From positions 27,122,485 through 27,186,484 of the forward strand of contig NW_019211458.1 in the NCBI RefSeq assembly GCF_002443255.2: a stretch of DNA of 64,000 nt, read 5' to 3'. The notes below the pieces were generated by a model. That model was not told the DNA's origin. It did not search any database and saw nothing but the letters and a program-made list of their open reading frames with translations. Positions 10,306 through 22,771 of this stretch are shown here, one piece after another (position 1 is the first letter of the stretch; each line of letters starts with the position of its first letter). A program made the position numbers and the translations under genes. The stretch is from Varroa destructor (lineage: Eukaryota; Arthropoda; Arachnida; Mesostigmata; Varroidae).

Positions 10306-12067
10306 GCATTCGATGTAAGGGCGATGATAGGAGCAGCAAAGAATGGCCGTTGTCGCCTGTGAAAAGCGTCATCTATACACTGCCTCACTACAAAGAAGAA
10401 TACATTGATCAATGTAGTTAGCTTATGCTAAACGCTGACTCTATGACTGCTTTATTTGAAAATTATATTTAGACATATAGCAGTTTGTTTTGCGAGCTGG
10501 TTACACATTGAACCCTTTAAAACTATCAGCATTGTAACTAACGCCTTGCTTATTTCGAGGCCTCAACCTTATTGTTGACACCGGCTACGTGCACAGCTAT
10601 AAATCCCCATTTATTTTTAACACAACCCAGCTTGCTTTTTTTTTTTTTTATTTTAAAGACAAACCAGCCTTCATGTACTCCATTATCCAGACACTTCCAT
10701 GACTGCTACGTGATGATGCATGGCAGTTCTACGATGCACAACTACCTTTCACTTACCTATTTTTTTCGCAACTTATTAAGCTTTTCTTTAAGACTGCCGT
10801 GAACAGCGGCTAGGTAGACAACCTTAGATGATAGAGCATGTTGAAAGGTTAAGGTGGCATTTGCGCACCAAAAGTGAGACTGAAGAGTATCTATCTAAAT
10901 CTTGGGTATGTGAGCTAATTAATAAGCAAGCTAGAAAATAACTAATACATAATAAATGTATTAAAAATAATAATAAACCAACTAAAAATATAACTATATA
11001 AATAGATAAATAAAAATCAAAGTTATTCTGAGGTGGTTTAAGCCATTGTCAGGGGTATTTAGGTAAAGGTATGATTAAGTGTAGTAAGATCGACTATACA
11101 ATTATGCTATGCTACAAGTAACGCAAATACTGCTCTGTTACCGCGGATAAGGAGTCATGCTCTAGAGAAGCCTTGTCCACCTTCAAAACGCGCGAAGCTG
11201 AGCTCTTCAAAGGTCTTTTATTTATATCTTAAGATATTTTACTACTCTTGTTAACATGATTCTGACTCGTATTTACCTGACGTTTGCATTTAACGATTTT
11301 TATCGACAAGTTTTCAGATCTCCCGAACAGCGTAATAATTATGATCTAATAATAATAATATAATACCAAGATAAAATAACACGCGAGGCTTGCTTCTAAC
11401 ACAGGCCTTACATTAATACGGACTCGAAAGGAGCCGGGCGCCGGTGTAGCAGTCAGGTCTGCACCAACTGAGCAATTTCGTCAATTTTACATGTATTTCA
11501 GTATTAATAATTGCACTAACATTTAAAAGATAAGAACTAATTATAAACAATAATATAGGAACAATCTGACAGGAACCATCAATTTATTTACTTTGATATT
11601 TTTAGAGGTAAAGGTGAAATCAATACATATACTACATAAATTATCGCCGAGCTTCGTTCCGCCTTCATCGACACAAGTCTGGATAGGTATGGAGTGTACA
11701 TTAAAGGACAAATATTTGCTGCTATTTCATGGTATAGCCTGGTTATATACGCTTAATATGTAGAAATGTGCCGATAGATCTGTCAAAGTGTTGGTCAACG
11801 AAAAACAGGCTTCGGCACGCTGAAATTGCCTTATTTTCAAAAGTTAGGGACGATGCTAATAGGTCACAGGGGATCTGGCCTGATGTTCCGGCGGCGTATG
11901 TCAGCCTCTTCAATTAGTTTTGATATTGAAAACTCCGATGCGACTGAAATTAGCGTAGGATGAACGATATAATTGGTAGCAATAAACATGCTTAAATAAG
12001 AAGGTAGACCATTGCAAATTGCAATTTTTGATTACCTATGGAGCACTACTAAAGGACTGATAGGAGT
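10306..12067. other. AT-rich intergenic DNA
   Basis: Short frames only. Runs of AATAAT-type sequence occur near 10920-11010 and 11345-11365. The ORP9-type gene ends at 12317 on the minus strand, so part of this may be its 3' flank. Confidence 0.35.
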
Positions 12068-12105
12068 TAGCTTTGAAATATCAACAAGTTGATATTTCAA
12101 AGCTA
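12068..12105. repeat. Perfect 18-bp inverted repeat, 2-base loop
   Basis: Arms 12068-12085 and 12088-12105 are exact reverse complements (TAGCTTTGAAATATCAAC and its complement) around AA. It lies about 210 bases past the stop codon of the ORP9-type gene, which reads leftwards, so it could be in that gene's 3' UTR. Confidence 0.97.
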
Positions 12106-12316
12106 CGTCTTTCTCATGATATTAAGACCGAACAATCGAATTACTATATAAAATATCATAGTATAGGCGAAAACATAAATAATTACGATTACGTTGTAAT
12201 AAGACAAATGTCCGGAGCTTCCATGCAAATTGCATGTTATTTATTAAAACATGCTTATAGAAAATTCCAGGTCGCATCATCGTGAAGTGCCATTTGTTTA
12301 CCTATCAAGCAGAACT

Positions 12317-13281
12317 TCATCGGGGCTTATATCGATTTTTGTACACCCAGCCACCACTCTCAGACACAAATTCCCTGGAAGAAGGTAATCACATGTTTTA
12401 TACAATTCAATCTAAAAAACCTTGGTACAGTTGATATTGTCTAGGTGCAAGTAAGTTGGCTTTTGTTTAACTTTAAACTCGGCAACGAGAAGGAATGGCA
12501 GCGAAGGTTGGGTGTATAGAGGTCATTTAATAATAGTAGGTTTTTTACGTGAAACGTTTCAAGCTGCAGTAAGCCAACAACGAATCGCCATTTTACAATC
12601 TACATTGTATTCGTCGAACATCTCGCTATTAATTTGGTTTTTGCGCATTTGATCTTGGCTTTGAATTTAAGCTTCCCCTACGTTTTGTAGCAGCGCGAAG
12701 TTACTAAGCCATAGAAGAGTAAGAAAATGGAAAAACGACCAAGTGTGTTTATTTGAGAACAAAATTCAGTATACCAAGAAAACAACGGGCAAATTAAATA
12801 CTTCATACGCCAAGGAGTTCTAGTTACAAACAATGAAGAAGCCGACTAAATACCTGAACTTTATCGGATTAGTCGATATGAAGTCAACACGACAATACTT
12901 CAGAGGGCACTGAGCAAACTTACCGAGGTTTCCACGTTACACTCAATCGTTCACGGTTATACCTCTCTTGACGTTGTGCTTCTTCGACTTTGTTTTTATA
13001 CATCGTGGCCAACTCAAGATTCTCGTAAAACAAGTGATACGTTACATTAGCCCAGATCCTGCGCGATTCAAATGGCTCCTGTTGTTCGACCGAACGTACA
13101 TGCATTCTGTTGTGCGTTGCGGTCGCAACATTAAAAAGCACCTTATTATCGCCGTATCCGGACTTTGTCTTATGTCAGCAGTAGTAGTTAACATGTTATC
13201 AGAAAAACATTCGAACGAAGATCCCGTTTAGTAAGATGTGTATTTACATATTCGCGCGTATCGCGTTGCTTATGCCTGTCT

Positions 13282-13319
<38 letters not shown>

Positions 13320-16098
13320 GGTATACATATTTAACGGACGTTTTATACATATGCCTTGGATTATGTTTGAAGGAAAAATAGGGTTACAACAACCTCTATA
13401 GTGTAGAGCATAACGATGTGTACACCTATTTATATTTATTTTTATAAAACAAAAAAGCTGGATAAATCGTAAATTATTATGCTGATATGCGTAATAAATG
13501 TTAACGAATTGAACAGCTTAATAAAGGTTTAAGCCAATTAAAAAGCAATTACTAAGAATGAAGAACGTACCTTTCTATCCTTGACTATTTGTGAAATAAA
13601 AACAACATCGGTCCAGTTTCCTGTTAACTTAGCAATTGTGTCACCCTTATTTTTGATATATCCCTTTATGGTGTTGGCGTCACCGCCAAATACACCCTTG
13701 GTGATAAACTTAATTTCGCAGCTCATTTCAGTATGTCGACATGCAATATTTATACTGTCCCCAAATTCCATCCAGGGTGTCGAGAAGATTGACCTGATAA
13801 ACAAGTTGTATTATGTGTAAGAGCAAGTTGAACGATTAACTATTTCTTTTTTCTTCCTTTTATCTTTCTTATTTGTCAAGTTTTAACTTTTAATGGAGCC
13901 TAATTAAGCTCATTGAAAGTAACGCATCTAAAGCTCTGCTTCTCTTAACAGATACATTAGGATAAGTTAAATCTGGTATAAGCGTACGTTTAACAAGCAC
14001 AGCGGTCATTAAACTAGTCTAAATAATAAAGACACTGAGGTTGGATCTCTTAGGCGCTGTAACTGACCATATATCGCTCTAATGAAGTGACAACAACGAA
14101 AAAATACTGTAGCAGACTAAAGGACGATCATATCCTATCCTGTACAGTTGGGCCTGTAGGCAAAAAAGGTTCTAAGGAGATGAGATCACCTTATATAGAC
14201 AGTCGGGAAGGTACACTCGTATTCTTCGTTGTGCGAGTGCAGTATGATTCTTCCTTTGCCTACCAGTTGGACTGTGACGTGTGTCCCTCGAAACTGGGTC
14301 TTCGTATGGATATGGGCTGTACAAGTGATGTTCATCGCTGGACACTCCGCATAAAAGGCGCTTATGGGCGGTTGATGCGAGACCTGCTCCGCTATGAACC
14401 TCAGATCGGAGCGGATTGTCTCGCGTGAAGGCATGCGGCCGTCCGCCGTAGATGAGGACGTTGGCTGGATGAATCATGAAAGGAATGGCTCGTCATTCAT
14501 GATTCAGTTTATCCTTTAATCTTCTTGACGAAGGATACCCTGCCGAACAGTTGTGTGCAAAGGTTACTGCACGAGCTAACGACAAACAACAAACCAGATT
14601 ACAGGTTCTGGGTTGAATTGCTACTAGCAAGCTGGCTAAACGTTCAAGTACGCTGAGCGCGACAGCTAGAAAGATGGTGCAAAAACTACTTTTGATTCTA
14701 CTAACTTATAGTTTGCAGATCGTATCATTAGAAATTATCAATGATTTGCACCTTGTGAAAATATTTTTTCCTGAGCTAATAATTCCCGATGCCCCTGATC
14801 CTAGCATTCTTAGGGCTATCTGGTATGGGCCATAATCTCGAATAATGCAAATTTACTAATTACTAGCAGTAGTTGATGTCACTGCTTAGTAGTTGACTAC
14901 TACTCACGTGTTTACATGCGCGTTCTTTGAAAATAAAGACATTGCGTTACCGGTTTCTTGAACAAAGATGACTGTCCGAAACTTTGCTATACCTATCATC
15001 GAAATGGCTGGCCAGGGCTAGGTTTAACTTTCTGCCAGGTGCAAACAGTGATAATTAATGAATCTAAAATGAAAACAAACCTGAGCTACGTACTGTACTT
15101 ACGTCGTTATCGCTGATTTCGTAGTAGCACTTGAACACCTCCCCAAGTACAGGGTTGTAGGGTTTCTTTGGGCGTTTCGGCTTGAGACTGACGTGATATG
15201 CCGACATGTACCATCGAACTAAGGCCACCATCCTGTCGCACGGAGTCCCATAGCTGGCAATACTGAAAGCATACAGTATACGTGGCATTTTGGCCTGCTT
15301 TTTTGAATCGGACCCTACAGTAGCATAGCGTCCTAAATAACACAAATAATGAACTCAAATTGTACTACTACTATTAAGATGTCTAGTTACTTAATAAATA
15401 GGTCCGCGTGTGTGAAGAAACTGGCGTAGAACTCGAGAAGGGATCGTCGTTCGAGAATGTGCGTAGGCAACGTCACCTTAGTTAAGTCCATGCCGATGGT
15501 CACTTGTGAAAGCAAATGCATCAACACACTGAAAACACGATTAGAGTCAATGTCAGTACTTTTGCAACGAAGTAATAACTACAGTGATCACGCTCAGGTG
15601 CCGGATGGAGTTCAGAAAGCGTGCTTAAGTTTGGTGGCAAGGAGAACTTCTCCTATCAGAGTTATGTGACACAACTTTGCTTGGCTAATATCTGTGAATA
15701 TAGGTTTACGCCTGCTTATACAAACTATCTTGATGAGATTCGTTGCCGCTAAAAAAATTATACATAAGGTCTAGTCTAGCCTACCTTATTAGGTTTAAGT
15801 AAGACCAAATTGTTTAAATCGTTTTTTCTACTATTATTAAAATTTTCGATAAATCGGAAACTTGCTGCCACACCGAAGACAAGGTTTACATGCAAAATAA
15901 AAAAACTCAATAGTAGATATTCATAGACAGAATTACCTTCGTGTTTCGCGAATGTCGTCATCTTTAGTAGCATCATTGTACATAACATCGAGGTCAGTGG
16001 GCTTAAATTCGCGCGGTGCCTCGGGTGGAGGCTGAAAACGTGTTGGGGTCGCTTCAATATGTGGACAGTTGTGGACAACATGGGAAATGGCAAAATTT
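12317..16098 (-). CDS. OSBPL9: Oxysterol-binding protein-related protein 9-like, 3' seven exons
   Basis: ORP9-type proteins move sterol or phosphatidylserine in exchange for PI4P at ER-Golgi/endosome contacts. Exons read on the minus strand are 16098-15937, 15528-15391, 15262-15103, 14464-14190, 13793-13571, 13168-12924 and 12374-12317. All introns are GT..AG, phases match at every junction, and the sum (1261 bases, one finishing an upstream codon) gives 419 residues and TGA at 12319-12317. Landmarks in the lipid-binding ORD are [20 protein letters not shown] and [14 protein letters not shown] (exon 2), [15 protein letters not shown] and [14 protein letters not shown] (exon 3), [16 protein letters not shown] (exon 4), [12 protein letters not shown] (exon 5), [14 protein letters not shown] (exon 6) and [12 protein letters not shown] (end). 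The match to human ORP9 is along the whole ORD. The PI4P signature has Gln for the second His. Upstream exons encoding the PH domain were not found; a further exon ending near 16150 is possible. Confidence 0.93.
13285..13316. repeat. (TA)n microsatellite
   Basis: About 16 TA units inside the ORP9-type locus, in the intron between exons 5 and 6. Confidence 0.95.
14470..14506. repeat. 11-bp inverted repeat beside ORP9 exon 4 acceptor
   Basis: Arms 14470-14480 and 14496-14506 (TGAATCATGAA and its complement) around a 15-base loop. On the gene strand it sits just upstream of the AG at 14466-14465 that starts exon 4, in the place of the usual polypyrimidine tract and branch region. Confidence 0.9.
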
Positions 16099-17863
16099 CT
16101 GTTAGTTCATGAACTTCAGTTACCTCCCAACAGTGTTTACTTGATATACCTGCTCGTCACGTAGCTAAGAGCCGCATCGCAGCCCTTGCAGCGTGCAAGT
16201 TTATCAATTCATCTTGCTGGACTAAGTTGGCTCCATTTTAATCATTGCAATTCTACATATCGTATTTTTACAGTTGAAAAGATAGCTTCCTCCTTAATTC
16301 GGTATATCGAAAAGCCCATTGTCCAACCCAATATTCTGAAGGCGTCTCAACGATAATAAGATAGAACGACCCTACTAGGGTTTTATCAAATAAGAAATAA
16401 AACGTAATGTTCATAAAAGTACGCACATACATACATACATACATTCATTCATATGTATATATACACGATATGTAGATTTGTGCTTAGACACGCTCAGTGC
16501 AAACCTTTTTTTATACTTCGCACCTTGGCAGAATCCACAGACATCTTCCATTTATTCCGCAGCCAGTTGAACAGCTTCGTCATTTTGAACAACTGACGAC
16601 CTAATCGCTCGCCGACTATCGCTAATGGGCACCTCAAGATCAGATTTTATTATTATCACCATCAGTCACAACCAAAGTCAACGATACGGACTACACAAGC
16701 TGCGTAAATAAAGGAAGCTATTGTGCTTTTCCTATTACCCTCAGTTACAGATGCTTAGGCTCACTCTTCGAGACAGCACGTCCGTAAAGCCTGGTTGATT
16801 TTTCCCTTAGTAATCCATTAGTCCATATCCCATCCTCATCGTATAAAATTCTAGGTAAAAAAAAAATGTCTGCAATTGCTTAATTTCGTTTTAAAGTTAA
16901 AGATAACATTGCCGACATAGATCATACGGTCTGGCAACGACTAATATTCTGTACATATATACCTAGAAATGTATACGACATACGGGTATGTATATATTTT
17001 CGGTTAATCCGAAGTTTTCTAACCTGCGGCGGGCTCTCAGCCTCCATTTCCTATATACTGAATCATGCCGAATCTAATCCCTGAGGTACCGCCACGGGTA
17101 TCATAAAGGCCGAGTATGGCACAATTGAGCCTACTCCACGAAACAGGCAAAAAAAACCATTGCGGAATGCAAGCCTCGATGTGAACTACTATGAATACGA
17201 AGTACTAATCATCAAGCCTAGTGAACATCATGAAGCAATCACAGCATGAAGTAAAACGGATTTGAGATGACACGTTATAGCTGGATATTTTCGAGGGATT
17301 TTGTTGCATGGTCAAACGAGCCGAAAAATTAGACATCAGACTTCTGTTTGTCAACAAACGAAAACGTATACTCAGTATCGTTTTATCATGTTATTGTTTC
17401 AATTTTAGAATCCACAATGTTATAGGTGTATCAACGTTTAGAATTATTATTTTAGAAAGAAGAAAAACACCTTGCTAAAGAGAAACGTATGCTGTTCGGT
17501 CCACGATTCCGACTCTGACCATAACCTATATTTGATAGACTCATACGTTCAGTACGCGTAACATGTACTTGCAATTATTATTGAACGTATCATAGACAGT
17601 GGCATTGGCAAAGTCCGGTATGACTTTGATCCGGCTGAGGCGAAAAAAACCCCGGTGTGTCATTGACCATGGTATTTGCCATTTATGAGACGACTAGCCC
17701 AATTCCGTAACGCGTGCAGTGGACGTTTCAACCAAAACATTACCTGTTATGGATAAATATGAAATAAGTATGACAACTTTTCACATATGGTCGTACGTAG
17801 TTAAAAAATCAAATCACAATAGTAAAAATGATAATAACTATGCACGTAAATGGTTATGAAGAT

Positions 17864-17891
17864 AAAAAAAAAAAAAAAAAAAAAAAAAAAA
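17864..17891. repeat. A28 tract
   Basis: Uninterrupted run of 28 A. No element with a matching upstream body was recognised. Confidence 0.95.
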
Positions 17892-19359
17892 CGTTTTGTG
17901 TAACAAATGAGATCTGTGCGTTTCGTATATGAAACAGAAGTATCATTTTGACATCAGCATTGAAGCAAATGTCGTTTTCTGGATCGGTGCCAACATTTCA
18001 TACAATTAATGTTACCTAGGAAAGTTTGATTCAAAGATAACTTATACTTCAAAGAATTTATTTCTTATCCTAGTATCTGATATAATATTATAGATGAAAT
18101 TATGCCGAAACTCACTGCCTGAGCAACATACTGCTAGCTAGTGAGAATACGTCTAGCGTACATTTATTCTAACTTAACTATAATAAAATAAATCCATTCG
18201 ACTTTACTAAACGATGGCGACGAAATATTAACAAAAAAAAAGGGAGAATAGGGCATATTGTATTCTTTGCTCGTCACAAGAAATACGTATGGGGGCTCAG
18301 CGTGCGGCAAGCCCTAGACCTGGAGGTCATACGAAACGTAGCCTGCAGTTCACAGAAATCGATTCGTCCTGATTCCAGTGCAGCGCGTATCTATTTTCTC
18401 CGTTACCACAATGGGCGTTTTTAGATATTAACCGCAATGCAGTGATACGTATGAAGAACGTTATCTGATACACTTCTATAAATAAATAAATAAAGATGCT
18501 TCATATCTCGTACGAGTTTATCGTTGAACAAGCGAAGCGAGCGATTGTTGTTCTTCAGTTCCAAGTTCCAATCCCAGTACCTCATTGTTGGCTGACCCTA
18601 GAAGTTATTTCGACAATTGTATGTTTGAAGTCCTGACGAGCGTCCGACTTGAACAAACTATGGCCAATTTTCTCAGTAGCTTCATATCTACTAATGTTCA
18701 TTCGACAATAAGTATTCAATGCCAAGCTTAGCATTTTGCCTTGATACAAAGGATACGTTTCTTTTGAATCTATCACGTAGAGTGGTAGCCATATTATAAA
18801 AATTGATAAGCTATAGGTTGCAGGCTTGAATATCGTTTCTACTCCATGTACTAGTATCACTCTATTGCCTTCAAGTGTGTAACTTGATGGCATATGGACT
18901 GTGTTCGACGTTAGCGTTCTAGGTGGCTTATTTCGAGCCCAGTCAGAGTTCTAAAACAGGGTGACGGTAGTAATCTTTGCCTTAGGTGTTGTGCTGGGGA
19001 TGAAGTTGAATTGATCAGCCAGATAGCGCATTTATAGCTAGAATTGGCAATGTGGGCCAACATTGAAACGACCTTATGACCTTAGAACACTTTGTTAGGT
19101 TGTTTCATAGATGTATATATGAATAGAAACGCTTCAAATATTCATGAAGACGCGATAGAAGAACAACCGTAATCTCAATATGTACTGATAGTTGTGTGAG
19201 GTTATCAACAGACTGACGGAATATTCACAACGAGTACACAATATCATTTATCGTCGATTTCATTTAGCAATTTCTAGTCTGGAACAACTCAATACAACTG
19301 CTATTATAACTAAGTGAAAGGCACCAAAACGAATACAGACACACGTACGTCTCAATAAA

Positions 19360-19361
<2 letters not shown>

Positions 19362-19390
<29 letters not shown>
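19362..19390. repeat. T29 tract
   Basis: Uninterrupted run of 29 T, no recognised retroelement attached. Confidence 0.95.
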
Positions 19391-21486
19391 CGCAAAAATA
19401 GTGTTCTTCTAGAATGGAGCATGCACCAAATTCAAAGGCATAAAGCATCCTCATGGTAGATCGTCCAACGACTGAGATAGATTAAATTATCGTACAATCA
19501 TAGATGTACTGTCCCTGGGAGTGCGTACAATTTGACATTATCACTGTATAAACATTTATCTCTGTTTGTAATAAATCGTTTTTTTTTAAAAAGGCCACTA
19601 TCTCGACAACTCGATATCTAATATAATGTTTTTTTTCAACAGATGACACGCTACTACATGATGGTAACGATACTTCAACAAATACATCACTAGCTTAGAG
19701 TTTCTCTTCTATTAGGAAACTGAATAAATACTTAATCAATAACTATCTTCATACAATTTCTTCTATACAACGCCGCGGTAGAATCATATATAGGTTCCGT
19801 ATATGATTAGTTACAGTTAGATAGAGTTTAGTGGACAAATAGGATTGTTGATAACAGTATTGTTAATTTCCGAGTGCAAACTCAGTATTTCTAGCTCCCG
19901 GGTTGTTCTGACAGCTTAAAGCCTCAAACACGATCGCCCCTTCCAGCTTCCATAAGCTACCTGCTGTGTACGTGGCCGCCGTCCTGAAGTCGTCGATTCA
20001 CAATACGGCCCGTCATAGCTTACGTTGTACTAACAGCGACCCACGTTACTAAAGTATTCCCATTTCGCACAGATGACTAGCAGCGGATCGTCGAACGATT
20101 TCGTAAGGCTGACAAACGTCCATGAATAGCCTAATTTCTCAAACGATCCTTCCGAAATTGGCTTTCACCAATTTCACCAAAAGTTTGTTGATTTCGCAAA
20201 GTCGATTCTTCTAGAAAACTTAACTTCATATTCCAAAAATGAGAGCTTCTATCCATTTTATGGTTTCGCAGAAGCCGTACACATGTACTGCTGAAAGGTC
20301 GATATCCCGCTCAGTCTCCGATAGCTTCAACACGCCTAACAGTGGTGTGATTGAAGAGAAACAAGGGAACGAGATAACAATACTTCGATTACTTCTCACC
20401 TCAAAGGTACACGTAAACGACACGTGGTTGCCTTTCTGTTCTAGGCATAAAGCACAAGCTACGAAGGCTAAAGTTGCTTAGAATGATTCAATATAGATCA
20501 AATATGGCACGAAGACGTGTCTCGCAAAATGACGCCTCCTAGATAATATAATGGCTCCCGGCCCTTTACGCCAAGAAGACCTCAAACACTGTTAGAGCGT
20601 AGCCTAATTTAGATGCAACTTGCAAAAGACCAATGAGAGTCGTGGTCTTTACGGTAGCTGTCATCTTCATACGATAACGGAACGAACATCTTCTGATTTT
20701 ACGCAGACAATTCACATCGCTTCGCCTTCAGCTTTATAAACGAGCTTCTAGTACCGTCAGCTAAATGTCATGTACTCTTAGAATCTGTGATAAATGCTTC
20801 ACAACAATACAATCTCACGAGGTGATCTATGTTCTCCAAGCGGTACTTAGCAGACGGCTACGGCGGCTTTACGCACCAGCATTCAGCAACGGCAGCCGTT
20901 GGATCTGCGAATAATTCATGCCAAACCCCAGAGCGAGAGGCAAAAAGGATGACTTTTTTTCTGTTGTCTTCCAGAAAACTTGGACTGGTAAGAAGCTCCT
21001 ATCTGATATAAAAATCAAGTGGCACGTTCCCTATTTACGATGCTGCTTAATACTGCATGACACCAATACCAGAACGTTGAAACTATACATGTATGAAAAA
21101 TACAGTATCTACCATGAGGCATCATTAAGTGTCCGATCAGGCCTATAGTACAATATTCATTTAACGAATAAATCCTCTAACTAACAACAATGGAAGTTTG
21201 ACATCTGCCATGATTAAGGCAAAACAGAAATTCAGTTATGTAAATACAGTCTGAATAATGGAGACTGTAATGATTAAATTTTATTCAGCGGACTACGATT
21301 GGCTTTTGAATTCATCGGTTCTATATTAAATATATATTAAAAGGAGCCATACAAATACGTAATAAGAAGCGTAATCTTAAAACGAATACTATGGGCCTGA
21401 CAGCAGAGCAGGGCAGGGGCCTTATAAGTTTATTTCGGTCGCGAGTGAGAACAATTGTACATCCGAGGGTGCCCATAGAGACACTG

Positions 21487-21519
<33 letters not shown>
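21487..21519. repeat. A33 tract
   Basis: Uninterrupted run of 33 A, the longest homopolymer in the window; no recognised retroelement attached. Confidence 0.95.
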
Positions 21520-21521
<2 letters not shown>

Positions 21522-22771
21522 GTGTTATCCACTTTCGCTTCAGAAGCTGCGTAGCCCTCTATAATGTACCGGCACCACAGACACTAGACAGATTCGAATT
21601 TTCAGAAATAACCGTATCGTCACAGAATTGTTGCCCTAGTCATTATAGTGGTAAATTGCACCTTGTAACTTCGGCTAAATCTTTCAGTGGGGGGTACGTC
21701 CTTGATGTTAAATTGAATAGATAATTCCGAAAAATTGTTCACACTAAAAAAAAATTGTTGTGTTAAAAATAGAAGATAGATATTACATTTGTTCATAGAT
21801 GCACATGTTACATACCTACGTTACAATCAGACGTTATCTTACCATTCAGGTTGTGCCGAAACCCCATTGCCTCAATTACTCCCGACGTTAATTACGATCC
21901 TCGATTCACGTATGTCAGCGTTGTCGAAGTTCCAAAGTAAAAAAAAAACTTCAACTGTTTGTAAGACTCCAATGAACGACAGGCAAACTTAAATATTTTA
22001 TATAATAAATAGAAATAACAGTAAATATTTTAGATAGATCAATACAGCATTTTTCTCCTTCGTTTATGTGGCTACGAATATTTAGGCCCATTCTATCAAC
22101 GAATCGTCTCTATATTTATACACATTTATATTAATCCTCAGTGAATCATTTATAGATATATGAAAGACACGGTATATTTTATATTTCTCTATGTATTTCA
22201 TTTAGATTACAGAATAATAGGACAATTACCAAGGGCGGCATTTGCTTCCAGTTACAAACTCAACGTTTTAAGAAAAAATTGATTTCGACTCCAGGGCATG
22301 CAATTAGCCTTAAACTTGATAGTTCCCTATGCCTAGTACATGTGGACACAGTTCAAGTCCATTTTTAACACTTTGCCCAGAAGGAACAGGGGCAAGGCTT
22401 CAATTTTGTTTATTTTATTCAGCTGAGCGCAGCTATCGTGAAATTTGCCATGCTTTCACACATTTACGTCTTGATCTCGTACCGTAGCATCCGTAAGCAC
22501 CACATATATGGCGTGAGAAAGCCTCTACAGCCTTCCAGGAAAGGGCCATACTTCAAGAACAAGGACCTAATGCGTTCACCGAGTATGGTGTTCAGTCGGA
22601 CTTTGTTAATCGCTGCAACCAAAGGTTACTACGAAACAATTTCCTGCAAGAGGGCTTTCGACAACAACAGCAGTTTTGATCCGGGGAAGTCAATACCGGC
22701 GAAGGTACTCCTATATACTTATCGCAGACACCTTTACGCCAAATAGATGTCCTGTATAAGTGAGACCCTAC

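Larger units (their letters stand above)
16099..22771. other. Long AT-rich region, likely ORP9 upstream introns and intergenic DNA
   Basis: I looked for a PH domain and found none. A possible short exon before 16150 on the minus strand (reading ..CDAALSYVTSR, with a GTATAT donor) would fit the phase of exon 16098-15937, but its own acceptor is unconvincing. Simple repeats include CATA units (16425-16452), A28 at 17864-17891, T29 at 19362-19390 and A33 at 21487-21519. The frames at 18582-18893 and 20226-20423 on the minus strand are not recognised. Confidence 0.4.

Noticed and set aside
14087..14428. 113-codon plus-strand frame
   Set aside because: It is the antisense shadow of ORP9 exon 4, which is supported by family motifs and splice phases.
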